Position numbers and translations under genes: made by a program | In this document: positions 27,478 through 35,357 of the stretch, piece after piece | Layout: every line of letters begins with the position of its first letter | How positions within the stretch are numbered: the first letter of the stretch is position 1 | The notes under the pieces: model-generated | Seen by the model: only the letters and a program-made list of their open reading frames with translations | What the model was told of the DNA's origin: nothing | The model's database searches: none | Assembly: GCA_947626485.1 (NCBI GenBank) | Contig: CANQSG010000002.1 | Span: 1 to 56,905 of the forward strand | Length of the DNA: 56,905 nucleotides | Source: an uncultured Clostridia bacterium | GTDB taxonomy: Bacteria; Bacillota; Clostridia; Oscillospirales; Acutalibacteraceae | Direction of reading: 5' to 3'

Positions 27478-27696
27478 ATGGCGGTACAAATCCACGGAAA
27501 TTTGATTACGTTACATACGAAAAACACGACCTATCAGATGGGGGTCAACGCGAACGGGTATCTTTCGCACCTCTATTACGGCGACCGGCTCTATACCGGC
27601 GCGGCGCTGATGCGCATCGGCCTGCCCGTCCGCACGATCAAGTACGAGGGCGAATCGACCCGCATTGAAATCCGGGCAAAAAAACAGGCGCATTAA
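27478..27696 (+). pseudogene. 5' fragment of a GH36-like alpha-galactosidase gene
   Basis: The product starts MAVQIHGNLITLHTKNTTYQM and continues NGYLSHLYYGDR, which is the characteristic first beta-sandwich start of GH36 alpha-galactosidases (about 700 residues). After about residue 38-50 the resemblance ends, and the frame closes at codon 73 inside the terminator of the convergent AraC gene. AGGAG precedes the ATG, so it may still be translated. More than 90% of the enzyme is missing. Confidence 0.6.
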
Positions 27697-27713
27697 CCTC
27701 GCGTTAATGCGCC
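27680..27713 (-). terminator. Terminator of the AraC gene
   Basis: A perfect 11-bp stem (GGCGCATTAAC / GTTAATGCGCC) with a five-base loop is followed on the minus strand by TGTTTTTTT. The stop codon of the GH36 fragment lies inside the stem. Confidence 0.85.
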
Positions 27714-27726
27714 GTATCCTTGCGGT

Positions 27727-28545
27727 TTAATTGAATTTTTTGCGGTATTTCGTCGGCGTGATCGAGAGCCGCGTTTTGAACATGCTCGTAAAATAGTGCG
27801 GGTTCTGATAGCCGACCGTCTCCGAGATCTCCTGCACGGATTTGTCGGTGTGCTGCAACAGCGAACAGGCGATATTCAGCTTGTTGTTGATCTGGTATTC
27901 GTAAGGCGTCGTTCCGAATTCGCGCTTGAAGAGCTTGAGGCAATAGTCCTGCGAGCGGTAGATGTGATCCGCAAGCTCGGCGTTGCTGATGATGCGGTCG
28001 CTGTTTTCGTCGAGATAGCGCTTGAGCAGGATGGCCTCGCTGCTGTTCTGCGATTCCTTGTCCAGAATGTACAGCTTGTGCAGAATTTCAAAATACAGGC
28101 TCAACAGCTTCGACTGCTTTTCGGCCTCCGAAAGGTCGGAAAAGGCGGTTTTGATCATCCCCTTGAACAGCGGCTTGAGCGACGGCGCGTGGAACACGAA
28201 TTTGTGGTCGAGCGAAAAATTCACGATCAGCGACCGCGCGATGTTGCCCGACAAATTCATGAAATACTTCCGCCACGGGTCGTCGGGATTTGAAAAATAT
28301 TCGTGCGGCACGCCGGCAGGCAGAATGTAGACGTCGTCCTCTTTGACGGCGATTTTCCGGTTGTTGATTAAAAGCGTGCCCTGCCCGCCGAAGACGTATT
28401 CGATGATCGAAACGGTGGGGTTATCCCGGATCCAATGGTGATTCTTGTCGCAGATCGAAACGCCCGACATCATCACGCCGATCGGCGCGTTTTTCTCGAC
28501 GACGCTGAAAAATTTGATCGTTTCCCGCTTGGTGGCCTCCCGCAT
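27727..28545 (-). CDS. AraC-family transcriptional regulator (cupin sensor)
   Basis: The 272-residue product has an N-terminal cupin-like sensor (about 15-130, with LPAGVPHEYFSNPDDPWRKYF). A C-terminal double helix-turn-helix occupies about 175-272 (ELADHIYRSQDYCLKLFKREF, then EISETVGYQNPHYFTSMFK and TPTKYRKKF). Such proteins sense a sugar and activate nearby transport and hydrolase genes; the adjacent permease operon is the probable target. It converges on the truncated GH36 gene. It has its own promoter and a strong terminator. Confidence 0.9.
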   Translation of the reverse strand: MREATKRETIKFFSVVEKNAPIGVMMSGVSICDKNHHWIRDNPTVSIIEYVFGGQGTLLINNRKIAVKEDDVYILPAGVPHEYFSNPDDPWRKYFMNLSGNIARSLIVNFSLDHKFVFHAPSLKPLFKGMIKTAFSDLSEAEKQSKLLSLYFEILHKLYILDKESQNSSEAILLKRYLDENSDRIISNAELADHIYRSQDYCLKLFKREFGTTPYEYQINNKLNIACSLLQHTDKSVQEISETVGYQNPHYFTSMFKTRLSITPTKYRKKFN

Positions 28546-28568
28546 CCCGCGACACCTGCCTTTTCTTT

Positions 28569-28597
28569 ATTATAGAAAATTCCCGAAAAAAAGTCAA
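28569..28597 (-). promoter_or_regulatory. Sigma-A promoter of the AraC gene
   Basis: Minus strand TTGACT (28597-28592), 17 nt and TATAAT (28574-28569). Confidence 0.85.
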
Positions 28598-28629
28598 CCA
28601 AAACGAACGAACGAAGGAAGGAAAACGGT

Positions 28630-29454
28630 ATGAAATTAAAATATCTCGGCACTGCGGCGGCGGAAGGGTTTCCCGCCGTGTTTTGCGCCTGCGAGACCTG
28701 CAAAAAGGCGCGGCAGGCGGGCGGCAGGAATCTGCGCAGCCGTTCGCAGGCGATCCTCGACGACGCGCTGCTGCTCGATTTCCCCTGCGACACCTACGCA
28801 CACTGCCTGCAATACGGCATCGACCTGAACGCCGTGCGCCACCTCCTGATTACCCACATCCACAAGGATCACCTTTATCCGACCGAGTTTCTGTACCTGC
28901 AAAGCGCCTACTCCCACCCGGGCGACGACTACCGCCTGCGGGTCTACGGCAGCGTCGACGTCGGCGAGCTGCTCGGCGCGCTGCCGCCGGCGGTGGGGAA
29001 GCACCTCGATTTCGTGCAGGTCGAACCCTTCGCGCCCTTCGCGGTCGAGCGCTACACCGTGACGGCGCTGCCGGCGCGCCACAGCAGCCCGCACCCGTAT
29101 ATTTATCAGATTTCGGACGGGCAAAAAACGATTCTCTACGGCCACGATACCGACCTTTTCCCGGAACAGACCTGGGCGTACCTGACCGAAACCGGCGTCC
29201 GCTTCGACCTCGTCTCGCTGGACTGCACGGAGGGCGCCTATGAGGACCTCAACTACCACGGCCACATGTGCCTCGGCAGAAACGTCGCCTGCCGCGACCG
29301 CCTGCGCGCCGAAAACCTGATCGACGCCGACACCCGCATCGTCCTCAACCATTTCTCCCATAACGGCAAATCCGCCCTCTACGACGATTTCCGCCCCCAA
29401 GCCGAAAAAAACGGCTTCGAAGTCGCCTACGACGGCATGGAGGTCGTCCTGTAA
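28630..29454 (+). CDS. MBL-fold metallo-hydrolase (PhnP-like)
   Basis: The 274-residue product is a metallo-beta-lactamase-fold phosphodiesterase-like enzyme. Visible metal ligands are THIHKDHLYPTE near 75-86 (HxHxDH), LPARHSSPHPY near 149-159, GHDTDLF near 173-179 and a late NHFSHNG. An N-terminal CACETCKKAR with a CxxC pair resembles PhnP, which hydrolyses cyclic ribose phosphates, so a small cyclic phosphate is a possible substrate. AAGGAAAACGGT precedes the ATG. The gene stands alone, divergent from the AraC gene. Confidence 0.82.
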   Translation: MKLKYLGTAAAEGFPAVFCACETCKKARQAGGRNLRSRSQAILDDALLLDFPCDTYAHCLQYGIDLNAVRHLLITHIHKDHLYPTEFLYLQSAYSHPGDDYRLRVYGSVDVGELLGALPPAVGKHLDFVQVEPFAPFAVERYTVTALPARHSSPHPYIYQISDGQKTILYGHDTDLFPEQTWAYLTETGVRFDLVSLDCTEGAYEDLNYHGHMCLGRNVACRDRLRAENLIDADTRIVLNHFSHNGKSALYDDFRPQAEKNGFEVAYDGMEVVL

Positions 29455-29502
29455 AGCCGCCAAGCAGAAAGACGCTTTTTCGCACCCGCAAAAAGCAAAA
29501 AG

Positions 29503-29536
29503 AGCGAGCAGGTTTTAACCGTCTGCTCGCTTTTTT
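29503..29536 (+). terminator. Terminator between the MBL gene and the convergent DUF5131 gene
   Basis: AGCGAGCAG and CTGCTCGCT form a 9-bp stem followed by TTTTT. The A-run on the other side is interrupted, so it works best for the plus strand. Confidence 0.85.
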
Positions 29537-30407
29537 ATTCGCACCTTCCGCAATCAGAACAGCCGTTGCAGATCAGTTTACTTCCGCAATGGGTGCAATT
29601 TTGGCGGTAGTGCGGCGTGTAAAGCGCTTCTTTCGGAATTTTTCTGCCGAAGTTATCGGTCAGTTGCCAGACGATCGGTTTTCCCGCGTAATTCATGCCG
29701 GACTTGTGCGCCATTTCGCTTTGCAGCTGCTTTTTCGGCAGGTAATAGCGCCTGCCGTCTTTGACGAAGACCGTGCCGGTTTCGATGAAGCAGAAGGTGA
29801 CGTCATGCGCCACGCATTCCGCGCGCAAGGCCTTCACCCAGTCGAAGTCGCAGGGTCGTGCGCCGTCGTAGTTCTCGCCGCCGCAGACGACCTGCTCGAT
29901 TTGCCCGTTGCCGAGATATTTTTCAAGGCTGACCGCGCCGAGAAAGGGCGCGCACATGATGCCCTTGTGTTTGAAGGGCAGTGAAAGCAGGAGCGGGATG
30001 CGCTCGTCGGCGCGGCGCTGATTTTCGCAGGTGACGTTGAACATGACGTTCTCCCAACCGTCGCCCCAATCCTTCGGCAGGCAGTCGGCCACCCGCTGCG
30101 GGCGTTTCGTCAGCAGAAAGAATTTCACGTCGCTGCGCTGCCGCATCAGCTCCCACGCTTCCTCCCGCCATGCGTCCGCTTCCTCCAAAAAGAAATCCGA
30201 GGACATGCAGACGCGGATGAGCTCCCCGCTTTGGATTTTGTACGCGCCGGTTCGGGTTTTTTGAACGGGATAGGTAAAGCCCGATTTCGTCTTGTAAATA
30301 TCGGCGCCGTTGCGGTCGCGGACGCGGTCGAGGAAATACATATAACAATGCGCGCAGCCCTCGCTGCACTTCACGCACCCGTGCCACGGGTTCCAAATAT
30401 CGTGCAT
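29535..30407 (-). CDS. DUF5131-family protein with radical-SAM-like cysteines, last gene of the SirTM operon
   Basis: The 290-residue product belongs to the DUF5131 (phage Gp37/Gp68) family. Near the N-terminus C11-VK-C14-SEG-C18-AH-C21-Y contains a CX3CX2C set like that of radical SAM enzymes. FLLTKRPQRV, NVMFNVTCENQRRAD and QVVCGGENYDGARPCDFDW follow as family signatures. The C-terminus adds a second cluster (CTHCGSKLIC, then CSDCGRC) with six cysteines, perhaps an extra Fe-S or zinc site. The chemistry is unknown. It starts four bases after the SirTM stop, so the two are surely co-expressed, which suggests a joint role with ADP-ribosylation. Confidence 0.82.
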   Translation of the reverse strand: MHDIWNPWHGCVKCSEGCAHCYMYFLDRVRDRNGADIYKTKSGFTYPVQKTRTGAYKIQSGELIRVCMSSDFFLEEADAWREEAWELMRQRSDVKFFLLTKRPQRVADCLPKDWGDGWENVMFNVTCENQRRADERIPLLLSLPFKHKGIMCAPFLGAVSLEKYLGNGQIEQVVCGGENYDGARPCDFDWVKALRAECVAHDVTFCFIETGTVFVKDGRRYYLPKKQLQSEMAHKSGMNYAGKPIVWQLTDNFGRKIPKEALYTPHYRQNCTHCGSKLICNGCSDCGRCE

Positions 30408-30411
30408 AGCC

Positions 30412-31281
30412 TTACCTCAAATCTTCCAGCACCTTGCCGATATCGCTGTTAATACAGATCGACTGCGCCTCGATCTCCGTCGGGCAGACCGCTTCGCCGG
30501 TGTTGATACAGGCATAGGTCGCCGCTTTGTTCTGCGCGGTCATGCGCCAGAAGGGGTATTTGATGATGACCGGGGTATTGTAGCCGACGCCGAGCTCTAA
30601 AAACAGGATCCGCCCGTCTTTTCGCGTGCGCAGGAAGGTTTCATACCGCTCTGCCGCCTCGTGCCAGCCCGCGTCCTCGACGAATTTATCGTCGGCGCGC
30701 AGGTTCATCGTCAGCGGCTTCCCGCAGTGGGGGCAGACGGGCAGCAACTCGGACGGGATCCGCATATCCGTTTGCCGTTCCATCATTTGTCGGACGGCGG
30801 TTTCGTTGTCGAAAGTCTCCTGCCGGCAGGGTTCGGAGCACTGAAACAGCCCGTAGTCGCCCTGGGTGTAGAACAGGCGCGTTTTGTCGAAGCCCGCCTT
30901 TTGAAAACAGTGGTCGACGTTCGTGGTGAGGACGAAATAATCCTTGTCCCGCACCAGCGCCAGCAGCGTTTCATAGACCGGCTTCGGCGGGTCGGTATAG
31001 CGGTTGATGAAAATATACCGGCTCCAATACGCCCAGAATTCCTCCGGCGCGGGGTACGGATAAAACCCGCCGGCGTACATATCGGAAAAGCCGTATTTGT
31101 CGGCAAAATCGGAGAAATAGCGCCGAAACCGCTCGCCGGAATAGGCAAACCCCGCCGAGGTCGACAGCCCCGCGCCCGCGCCGATGACAACGGAATCCGC
31201 CGCTTCCAGCGCCGCCCGAAGCCGCTTCCCGTTATCCGAGCAGCTCCCGGTAGAGTTTGCAATCGGTATCCTTGAAAACAT
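30412..31281 (-). CDS. SirTM-class sirtuin (protein ADP-ribosyltransferase)
   Basis: The 289-residue product carries the sirtuin NAD site IGAGAGLSTSAGFAYSGERF near 33-52 and the SirTM-specific FADKYGFSDMYAGGFYPYP near 59-77. TTNVDHCFQKAGF has Asn121 and Asp123, and YTQGDYGLFQC has Gln140 where deacetylating sirtuins have His. This N/D/Q set is that of SirTM enzymes, which transfer ADP-ribose to protein. A CPHCGKPL segment near 182-189 adds a zinc-ribbon half. The only good start overlaps the macrodomain gene by 50 bp. Canonical operons also contain GcvH-L and LplA2; neither is present. Confidence 0.9.
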   Translation of the reverse strand: MFSRIPIANSTGSCSDNGKRLRAALEAADSVVIGAGAGLSTSAGFAYSGERFRRYFSDFADKYGFSDMYAGGFYPYPAPEEFWAYWSRYIFINRYTDPPKPVYETLLALVRDKDYFVLTTNVDHCFQKAGFDKTRLFYTQGDYGLFQCSEPCRQETFDNETAVRQMMERQTDMRIPSELLPVCPHCGKPLTMNLRADDKFVEDAGWHEAAERYETFLRTRKDGRILFLELGVGYNTPVIIKYPFWRMTAQNKAATYACINTGEAVCPTEIEAQSICINSDIGKVLEDLR

Positions 31282-31993
31282 TGAAGATCACCTCCGTGTC
31301 GCCTTTGGATTGCCGCACCGTCTCCACGGCGATTTTCGCGGCTTCGTCGTTCGGAAAATGAAACTCTCCCGTGGAAATGCAGCAGAACGCCACGCTTTTG
31401 ATATCGTTTTCCTGCGCCAGCGCCAGGCAGGAACGGTAGCAGGAAGCCAGCAGCTCCCGGTCGGTTTCGGTCACGCTGCCGGTTATAATCGGGCCGACGG
31501 TGTGCAGAACGTAATCACAGGGCAGGTTGAAAGCGGGCGTCAATTTCGCCTGCCCGGTCGGCTCCTCATGCCCCTGCTTTTTCATCATTTCGGCGCAAGT
31601 CAGCCGCAGCTGAACCCCGGCGTAGGTGTGGATGGCGTTGTCGATGCAGCTGTGGCAGGGGACATAGCAGCCGGTCATGCCGGAATTCGCGGCGTTGACA
31701 ATCGCGCCGCATTGCAGCGTGGTGACGTCGCCCTGCCAAAGATAAATACCCGGCTCGACGGGCGACAAATCGGCGAAATCCGTGACGCCCTTTCGGGCGG
31801 TTTCCTCCCGCAGATAGGCGTCCTGCACCGCGAGAAAATCTTCGCCGATCGGCTGCGGCGGCCGGACGTTGAGCAGCGAGCGCAGCAGCATTTTCTGCCC
31901 CGCTTCATCGGACGGAACGGCCAAATCCCGATAGCGCGGCTGCTCGGAAAGCAGCTTCTCGATGAGGAAAATTCTTCGCTCGGCTTGTGTCAT
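31232..31993 (-). CDS. Zinc-containing macrodomain protein, protein-ADP-ribose hydrolase
   Basis: The 253-residue product removes ADP-ribose from modified protein. An N-terminal helical part (1-75) precedes the macrodomain: YLWQGDVTTLQCGAIVNAAN near 84-103 with the ADP-ribose-binding Asn residues, GCYVPCHSCIDNAIH near 108-122 whose Cys/His residues form the zinc site, and LHTVGPII near 163-170. This is the SirTM-associated Zn-macro class. It is the first gene of the operon, with GAGGAAGGG upstream, and reverses the reaction of the next gene. Confidence 0.92.
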   Translation of the reverse strand: MTQAERRIFLIEKLLSEQPRYRDLAVPSDEAGQKMLLRSLLNVRPPQPIGEDFLAVQDAYLREETARKGVTDFADLSPVEPGIYLWQGDVTTLQCGAIVNAANSGMTGCYVPCHSCIDNAIHTYAGVQLRLTCAEMMKKQGHEEPTGQAKLTPAFNLPCDYVLHTVGPIITGSVTETDRELLASCYRSCLALAQENDIKSVAFCCISTGEFHFPNDEAAKIAVETVRQSKGDTEVIFNVFKDTDCKLYRELLG

Positions 31994-32031
31994 ACCCGCA
32001 CCCTTCCTCGATGATTTTGCTCCCTGTATCT

Positions 32032-32059
32032 ATTATACATATCTTTTTGCCGAGCGCAA
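32032..32059 (-). promoter_or_regulatory. Promoter of the macro-SirTM-DUF5131 operon
   Basis: Minus strand TTGCGC (32059-32054), 16 nt and TATAAT (32037-32032), about 40 nt before the macrodomain ATG. It is divergent from the hxlR-type promoter. Confidence 0.65.
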
Positions 32060-32103
32060 GCACGCACCTTTTTGTAACTGCCCGGCGTTTTGCGGAAAAG
32101 GGA

Positions 32104-32132
32104 TTGCATTTTGACGCGTGTTGCAGTACAAT
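32104..32132 (+). promoter_or_regulatory. Promoter of the HxlR-family gene
   Basis: TTGCAT (32104-32109), 17 nt and TACAAT (32127-32132). Confidence 0.7.
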
Positions 32133-32172
32133 AAGAATGTAACATTTATTTTTGATGTAACGGAGGCGCTGT

Positions 32173-32499
32173 ATGAAAACGAAAGCGGAACTCATCCCCG
32201 AATGCCCCGTCGCGACGACGGTGCAGCTCATCGGGAACAAGTGGAAACTTTTAATTATACGAAACCTGCTTGACCGCCCGTGGCGTTTCAACGAGCTTCA
32301 AAAGAATCTGGAAGGGATCAGCCAAAAGGTACTGACAGACAGCCTGCGGTCGATGGAGGCCGACGGGATCATCACCCGCACCGTCTACCCGGAAGTCCCG
32401 CCGCGCGTGGAATATGCGCTGTCAGAACTCGGCGAATCCATGCGCCCGATCCTCGATTCCATGAAAGCGTGGGGCGAGGCGTATCAGAAAAGGGGATAA
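32173..32499 (+). CDS. HxlR-family transcriptional regulator
   Basis: The 108-residue product is a winged-helix DNA-binding protein: ECPVATTVQLIGNKWKLLIIRNLLD at about 10-34, RFNELQKNLEGISQKVLTDSLR, then RTVYPEVPPRVEYALSELGESM. HxlR proteins often respond to electrophile or redox stress; this one keeps a Cys near residue 11 at the usual sensing position. GGAGG lies upstream of the ATG. It is divergent from the SirTM operon, which would be a natural target, because the two promoters lie within 100 bp. Confidence 0.9.
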   Translation: MKTKAELIPECPVATTVQLIGNKWKLLIIRNLLDRPWRFNELQKNLEGISQKVLTDSLRSMEADGIITRTVYPEVPPRVEYALSELGESMRPILDSMKAWGEAYQKRG

Positions 32500-32597
32500 G
32501 GAAAGTTCGGGATGGCAAAGGACTGCAAAAGGATAGCTCGCCTGTTCTGATTTGCGTTTGCAGGGCGAAATGCATTTGATATATCAAAACAAATCTC

Positions 32598-32626
32598 TTG
32601 CTTTTTCGAACAGAATCGCCTATAAT
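32598..32626 (+). promoter_or_regulatory. Promoter upstream of the acyltransferase pair
   Basis: TTGCTT (32598-32603), 17 nt and TATAAT (32621-32626). A leader of about 190 nt, AT-rich, precedes the probable ATG at 32827; I see no other feature in it. Confidence 0.75.
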
Positions 32627-32826
32627 AACGGTATGCTGATTTTTAATAGTTGAATGTGACAAATATTCGGCGGCAGGCATACAACAGTAAAATATATGAC
32701 ATCACACATAATAAGAGCAAAACATATTATCCTGCATTAAAAGAAAAATTTCAATGCGAAAATAGGCAATACCCTTTTGCGATTTGGAACGGAAACGAAT
32801 TTTTTATTATTGGAGAGATCATTATC

Positions 32827-33995
32827 ATGGGTAACGGAAGGATTGCCGTTGACAAACGGACGGCACCTCAAAACACACGGAATACGAATATAGAGTGGTT
32901 ACGTATTGTTTCCATGCTGCTGATTGTCGCTTACCATGCCGCCTCGGAATGGGGGGGGGGTATACAAGTACTGATCAGCCGATCATAGTCTATCTTACCG
33001 GAACTGTTTTCGGTTCCTGGGGATTGTTAGGGGTGGATTTGTTCCTCGTTATCAGCGCCTGGTTTCTTGCATCTCAGCCGTTTCGATCAAAAAAAGTAAT
33101 TTCCATTTCATTTCAAACGTTCACGTGGGTGTTCGGATATTCTGTCCTGTATGTTCTGTATCATCTTTTCTATCTGCATGACGGGGTAGGGACAACCGTA
33201 TTCGAGTTTTGCAGATATTCTCTAATTGGGTTTTTTCAACCGTTTTGGTGCCAATATTATTGGTTCGTGACCACTTATTTTTTTCTGTTGCTATTGTCTC
33301 CCATTTTCAATAAGCTATTGGAGGTTCTGCAAAAATCCCAAGTAGAGAAGCTGCTGCTGATCTTTATCTTTGTGCCTGTTTACGCACAGTACAGCACCAG
33401 TGCCGTATGTGATGTTTTCCGTTTTGCGTATGTGTATCTGCTGATCGGATATATCAAAAAATACGGCAGCAAAACAATTGAAAAATACGCGAAGGCGCCG
33501 GTCTATATTTTCCTCATATTGTTAGTCCTTGTGTCAAAATGTGTGCAGTACTTTCTGCCGTCGAATAAAGTTTTCGCATCGATCTGCACATTATTGAATC
33601 GTACTGTTGCGAGCACCGGACGACATTCTATGATCATTTTGATTATTGCGATGTTGATTTTCTTTGATGTGCTTCGCAGAAAACCGACATACAACCGCAC
33701 AGTCAATCACATTTCTTCCCATTGTTTAGGCGTGTACTTGTTCCACGAAAACAATCTTCTCGGGCTGCCGAATACGCTGGATGTGATTTTCAGAAGGTCG
33801 ACGTCCCTGGGGTATTTAACGCTCAACAGTTGGTTTCCCGTTCAATTCACAGGGATTGTTGTGTGCGTTTTTATTGTCGGGATCCTTCTCGAGTGGCTCA
33901 GGGAATTGATTCTGCAAAAGCCTTTCATGAAGTACGTCTCTAAAAAATGGACGCACAAAATGGAGGCAGTTGACGCATGGTTTAATACCCTCTGA
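32827..33995 (+). CDS. Acyltransferase-3 family membrane protein, frame broken at a poly-G tract (probably phase-variable, OFF)
   Basis: From the ATG at 32827 (GGAGAG upstream) the product reads NTNIEWLRIVSMLLIVAYHAASEW, the usual first helix of acyltransferase-3 (OafA/WecH-type) proteins with its catalytic His. At ten consecutive Gs (32951-32960) the frame is lost and stops at 32988. In the shifted frame homology resumes immediately (STDQPIIVYLTGTVFGSWGLLGVDLFLVISAWFL) and runs to 33995 with about ten membrane segments. Eight or eleven Gs would restore one ~389-residue protein. Such enzymes O-acetylate surface glycans. The gene is AT-rich compared with its surroundings. A simple pseudogene or sequencing slip is the alternative. 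Confidence 0.75.
32951..32960 (+). repeat. Poly-G tract (10 G) at the frame break of acyltransferase 1
   Basis: Ten consecutive Gs on the coding strand; eight or eleven would give the intact frame. Confidence 0.9.
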
Positions 33996-34029
33996 TTTCA
34001 ATTTACGGCGTGTTTGATGAGGAAATAGA

Positions 34030-35104
34030 ATGATGACAAGTACAATTCCGAGCAAGAGTAAGGCGAGAAATCCCTACATAGATATTACAAAATTCATTAT
34101 GGCACTACTTGTTGTTGCCATTCATGTGCGACCTGCCGACGGGGAACTCGGATTTATTATCGCGAATGTTATTGCTCGCGTGGCAGACCCCATGTTTTTT
34201 ATCATTACAGCGTACTTTTTATTTGCAAAAGCCAAAAAAGCAGAAGGAAAAATGGGGGGGGGTACTGAAGAATTATATAAAACGAATCGCTATACTGTAT
34301 GGGGCGGCATTGATCCTATACAGTCCGCAGATCATTTCAAGTTGCCTACGAGCAAGTGACAACGGTTTCGAAGTGGTTTTACGGCTTGTGAAGAAAATAC
34401 TGTTTCAAGGGCCATACGGACCTTTGTGGTTTTTGACCGCGTTGTTTCCGGCGGTGATATTAACCTATTTTTCTTCGAAATATTTAGGCGCTTGGAAAAC
34501 GGTTGCCATATCGTTTGCGCTGTATCTTCCGTCGGTTTTAGACACCGAATACAGCGCTCTTTTTTCAAACTGCGCTCCGATGCAATATTATACGAAGTTT
34601 ATTTTGAAAATATTTGGATCCTATGCAAACGGCTTGACCTTTGGCTTCTTCTTTTGCGCGATCGGGATGATATTTGCCTTTGAATTTGAAAGCGGCGATT
34701 TAAGGAAAGATTTATTGGCGCTGATTCTGTCTTTTGCGGCTTTGTTTGCAGAGGCGCATATCGTATGCAAATATGGATGGGGGAAGGATTATTGGGCTTT
34801 ATTTTTCCTGACGCCTGTTTGCATATACGGAATGAGAGTGTTGTTAGAACTACCGAAACACGGAGCGGAGTCGAAATTGGTCGCCAAAGCCAAATCGCTG
34901 CAAAAAATGAGCGTATTGATTTTTATATTTCATTGTTTATTCCTTGACGGATTCAATTTGGTGCTCGGCTCTTCTGCTGCGTGGTGGAATAATTATCCGA
35001 TTCTCAGGTATGGTCTTGTGGTGATATTCACGATGTTGTTTTCCGTGCTTATCATATGGCTTTCCGGCTATGACAGACTCAAGTTTCTGCGGTATTTATA
35101 CTGA
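34030..35104 (+). CDS. Second acyltransferase-3 family membrane protein, frame broken at a poly-G tract (probably phase-variable, OFF)
   Basis: The start (ATGATG at 34030, with GAGGAAA upstream) leads into PYIDITKFIMALLVVAIHV, the acyltransferase-3 first helix. DPMFFIITAYFLFAKAKK follows. At nine Gs (34254-34262) the frame shifts and stops at 34359; in the other frame LKNYIKRIAILYGAAL continues to 35104 with further membrane helices, including GPLWFLTALFPAVIL. Eight or eleven Gs would restore a ~357-residue protein. It follows the first acyltransferase gene by 34 bp and shares its AT-rich composition. It probably modifies the same glycan or a related one. Confidence 0.75.
34254..34262 (+). 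repeat. Poly-G tract (9 G) at the frame break of acyltransferase 2
   Basis: Nine consecutive Gs; eight or eleven would give the intact frame. Confidence 0.9.
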
Positions 35105-35256
35105 GAACCGCCGGGAAAGGCGTTTGTGTCCGGCAAGGGAGCCGGTCTTGCAGAGGTACCTGTTATGCGGCGATAACGGAAGGATAACGTGACGGTGCTT
35201 GCATGGACTACGCCAAATCACCGCGAGCGTTTGACGGCGCGGGTGGATTTACGGGG

Positions 35257-35296
35257 AAGAGCGTTCGGGCTTTTTGGGCTCGGGCGCTCTTTTTTC
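35257..35296 (+). terminator. Terminator after the acyltransferase region
   Basis: AAGAGCG and CGCTCTT close a hairpin whose loop is GC-rich, followed by a T-run. The 150 bp between 35104 and this hairpin show several short inverted repeats (for example CCGG-rich) but no gene I can support. Confidence 0.6.
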
Positions 35297-35357
35297 GTAT
35301 GTTGTCACCTGTTTCCCGTCTTGGTTGTTGTAATATAAGTTAGGAGGGGAAAGTGAA

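Noticed and set aside
32650..32826. Longer N-terminus for the first acyltransferase
   Set aside because: The earlier ATG has no ribosome binding site and the added residues are not acyltransferase-like; GGAGAG precedes the ATG at 32827.
35105..35256. A small RNA gene downstream of the acyltransferases
   Set aside because: There are short inverted repeats, but I found no promoter and no match to a known RNA; only the terminator hairpin after it is supportable.
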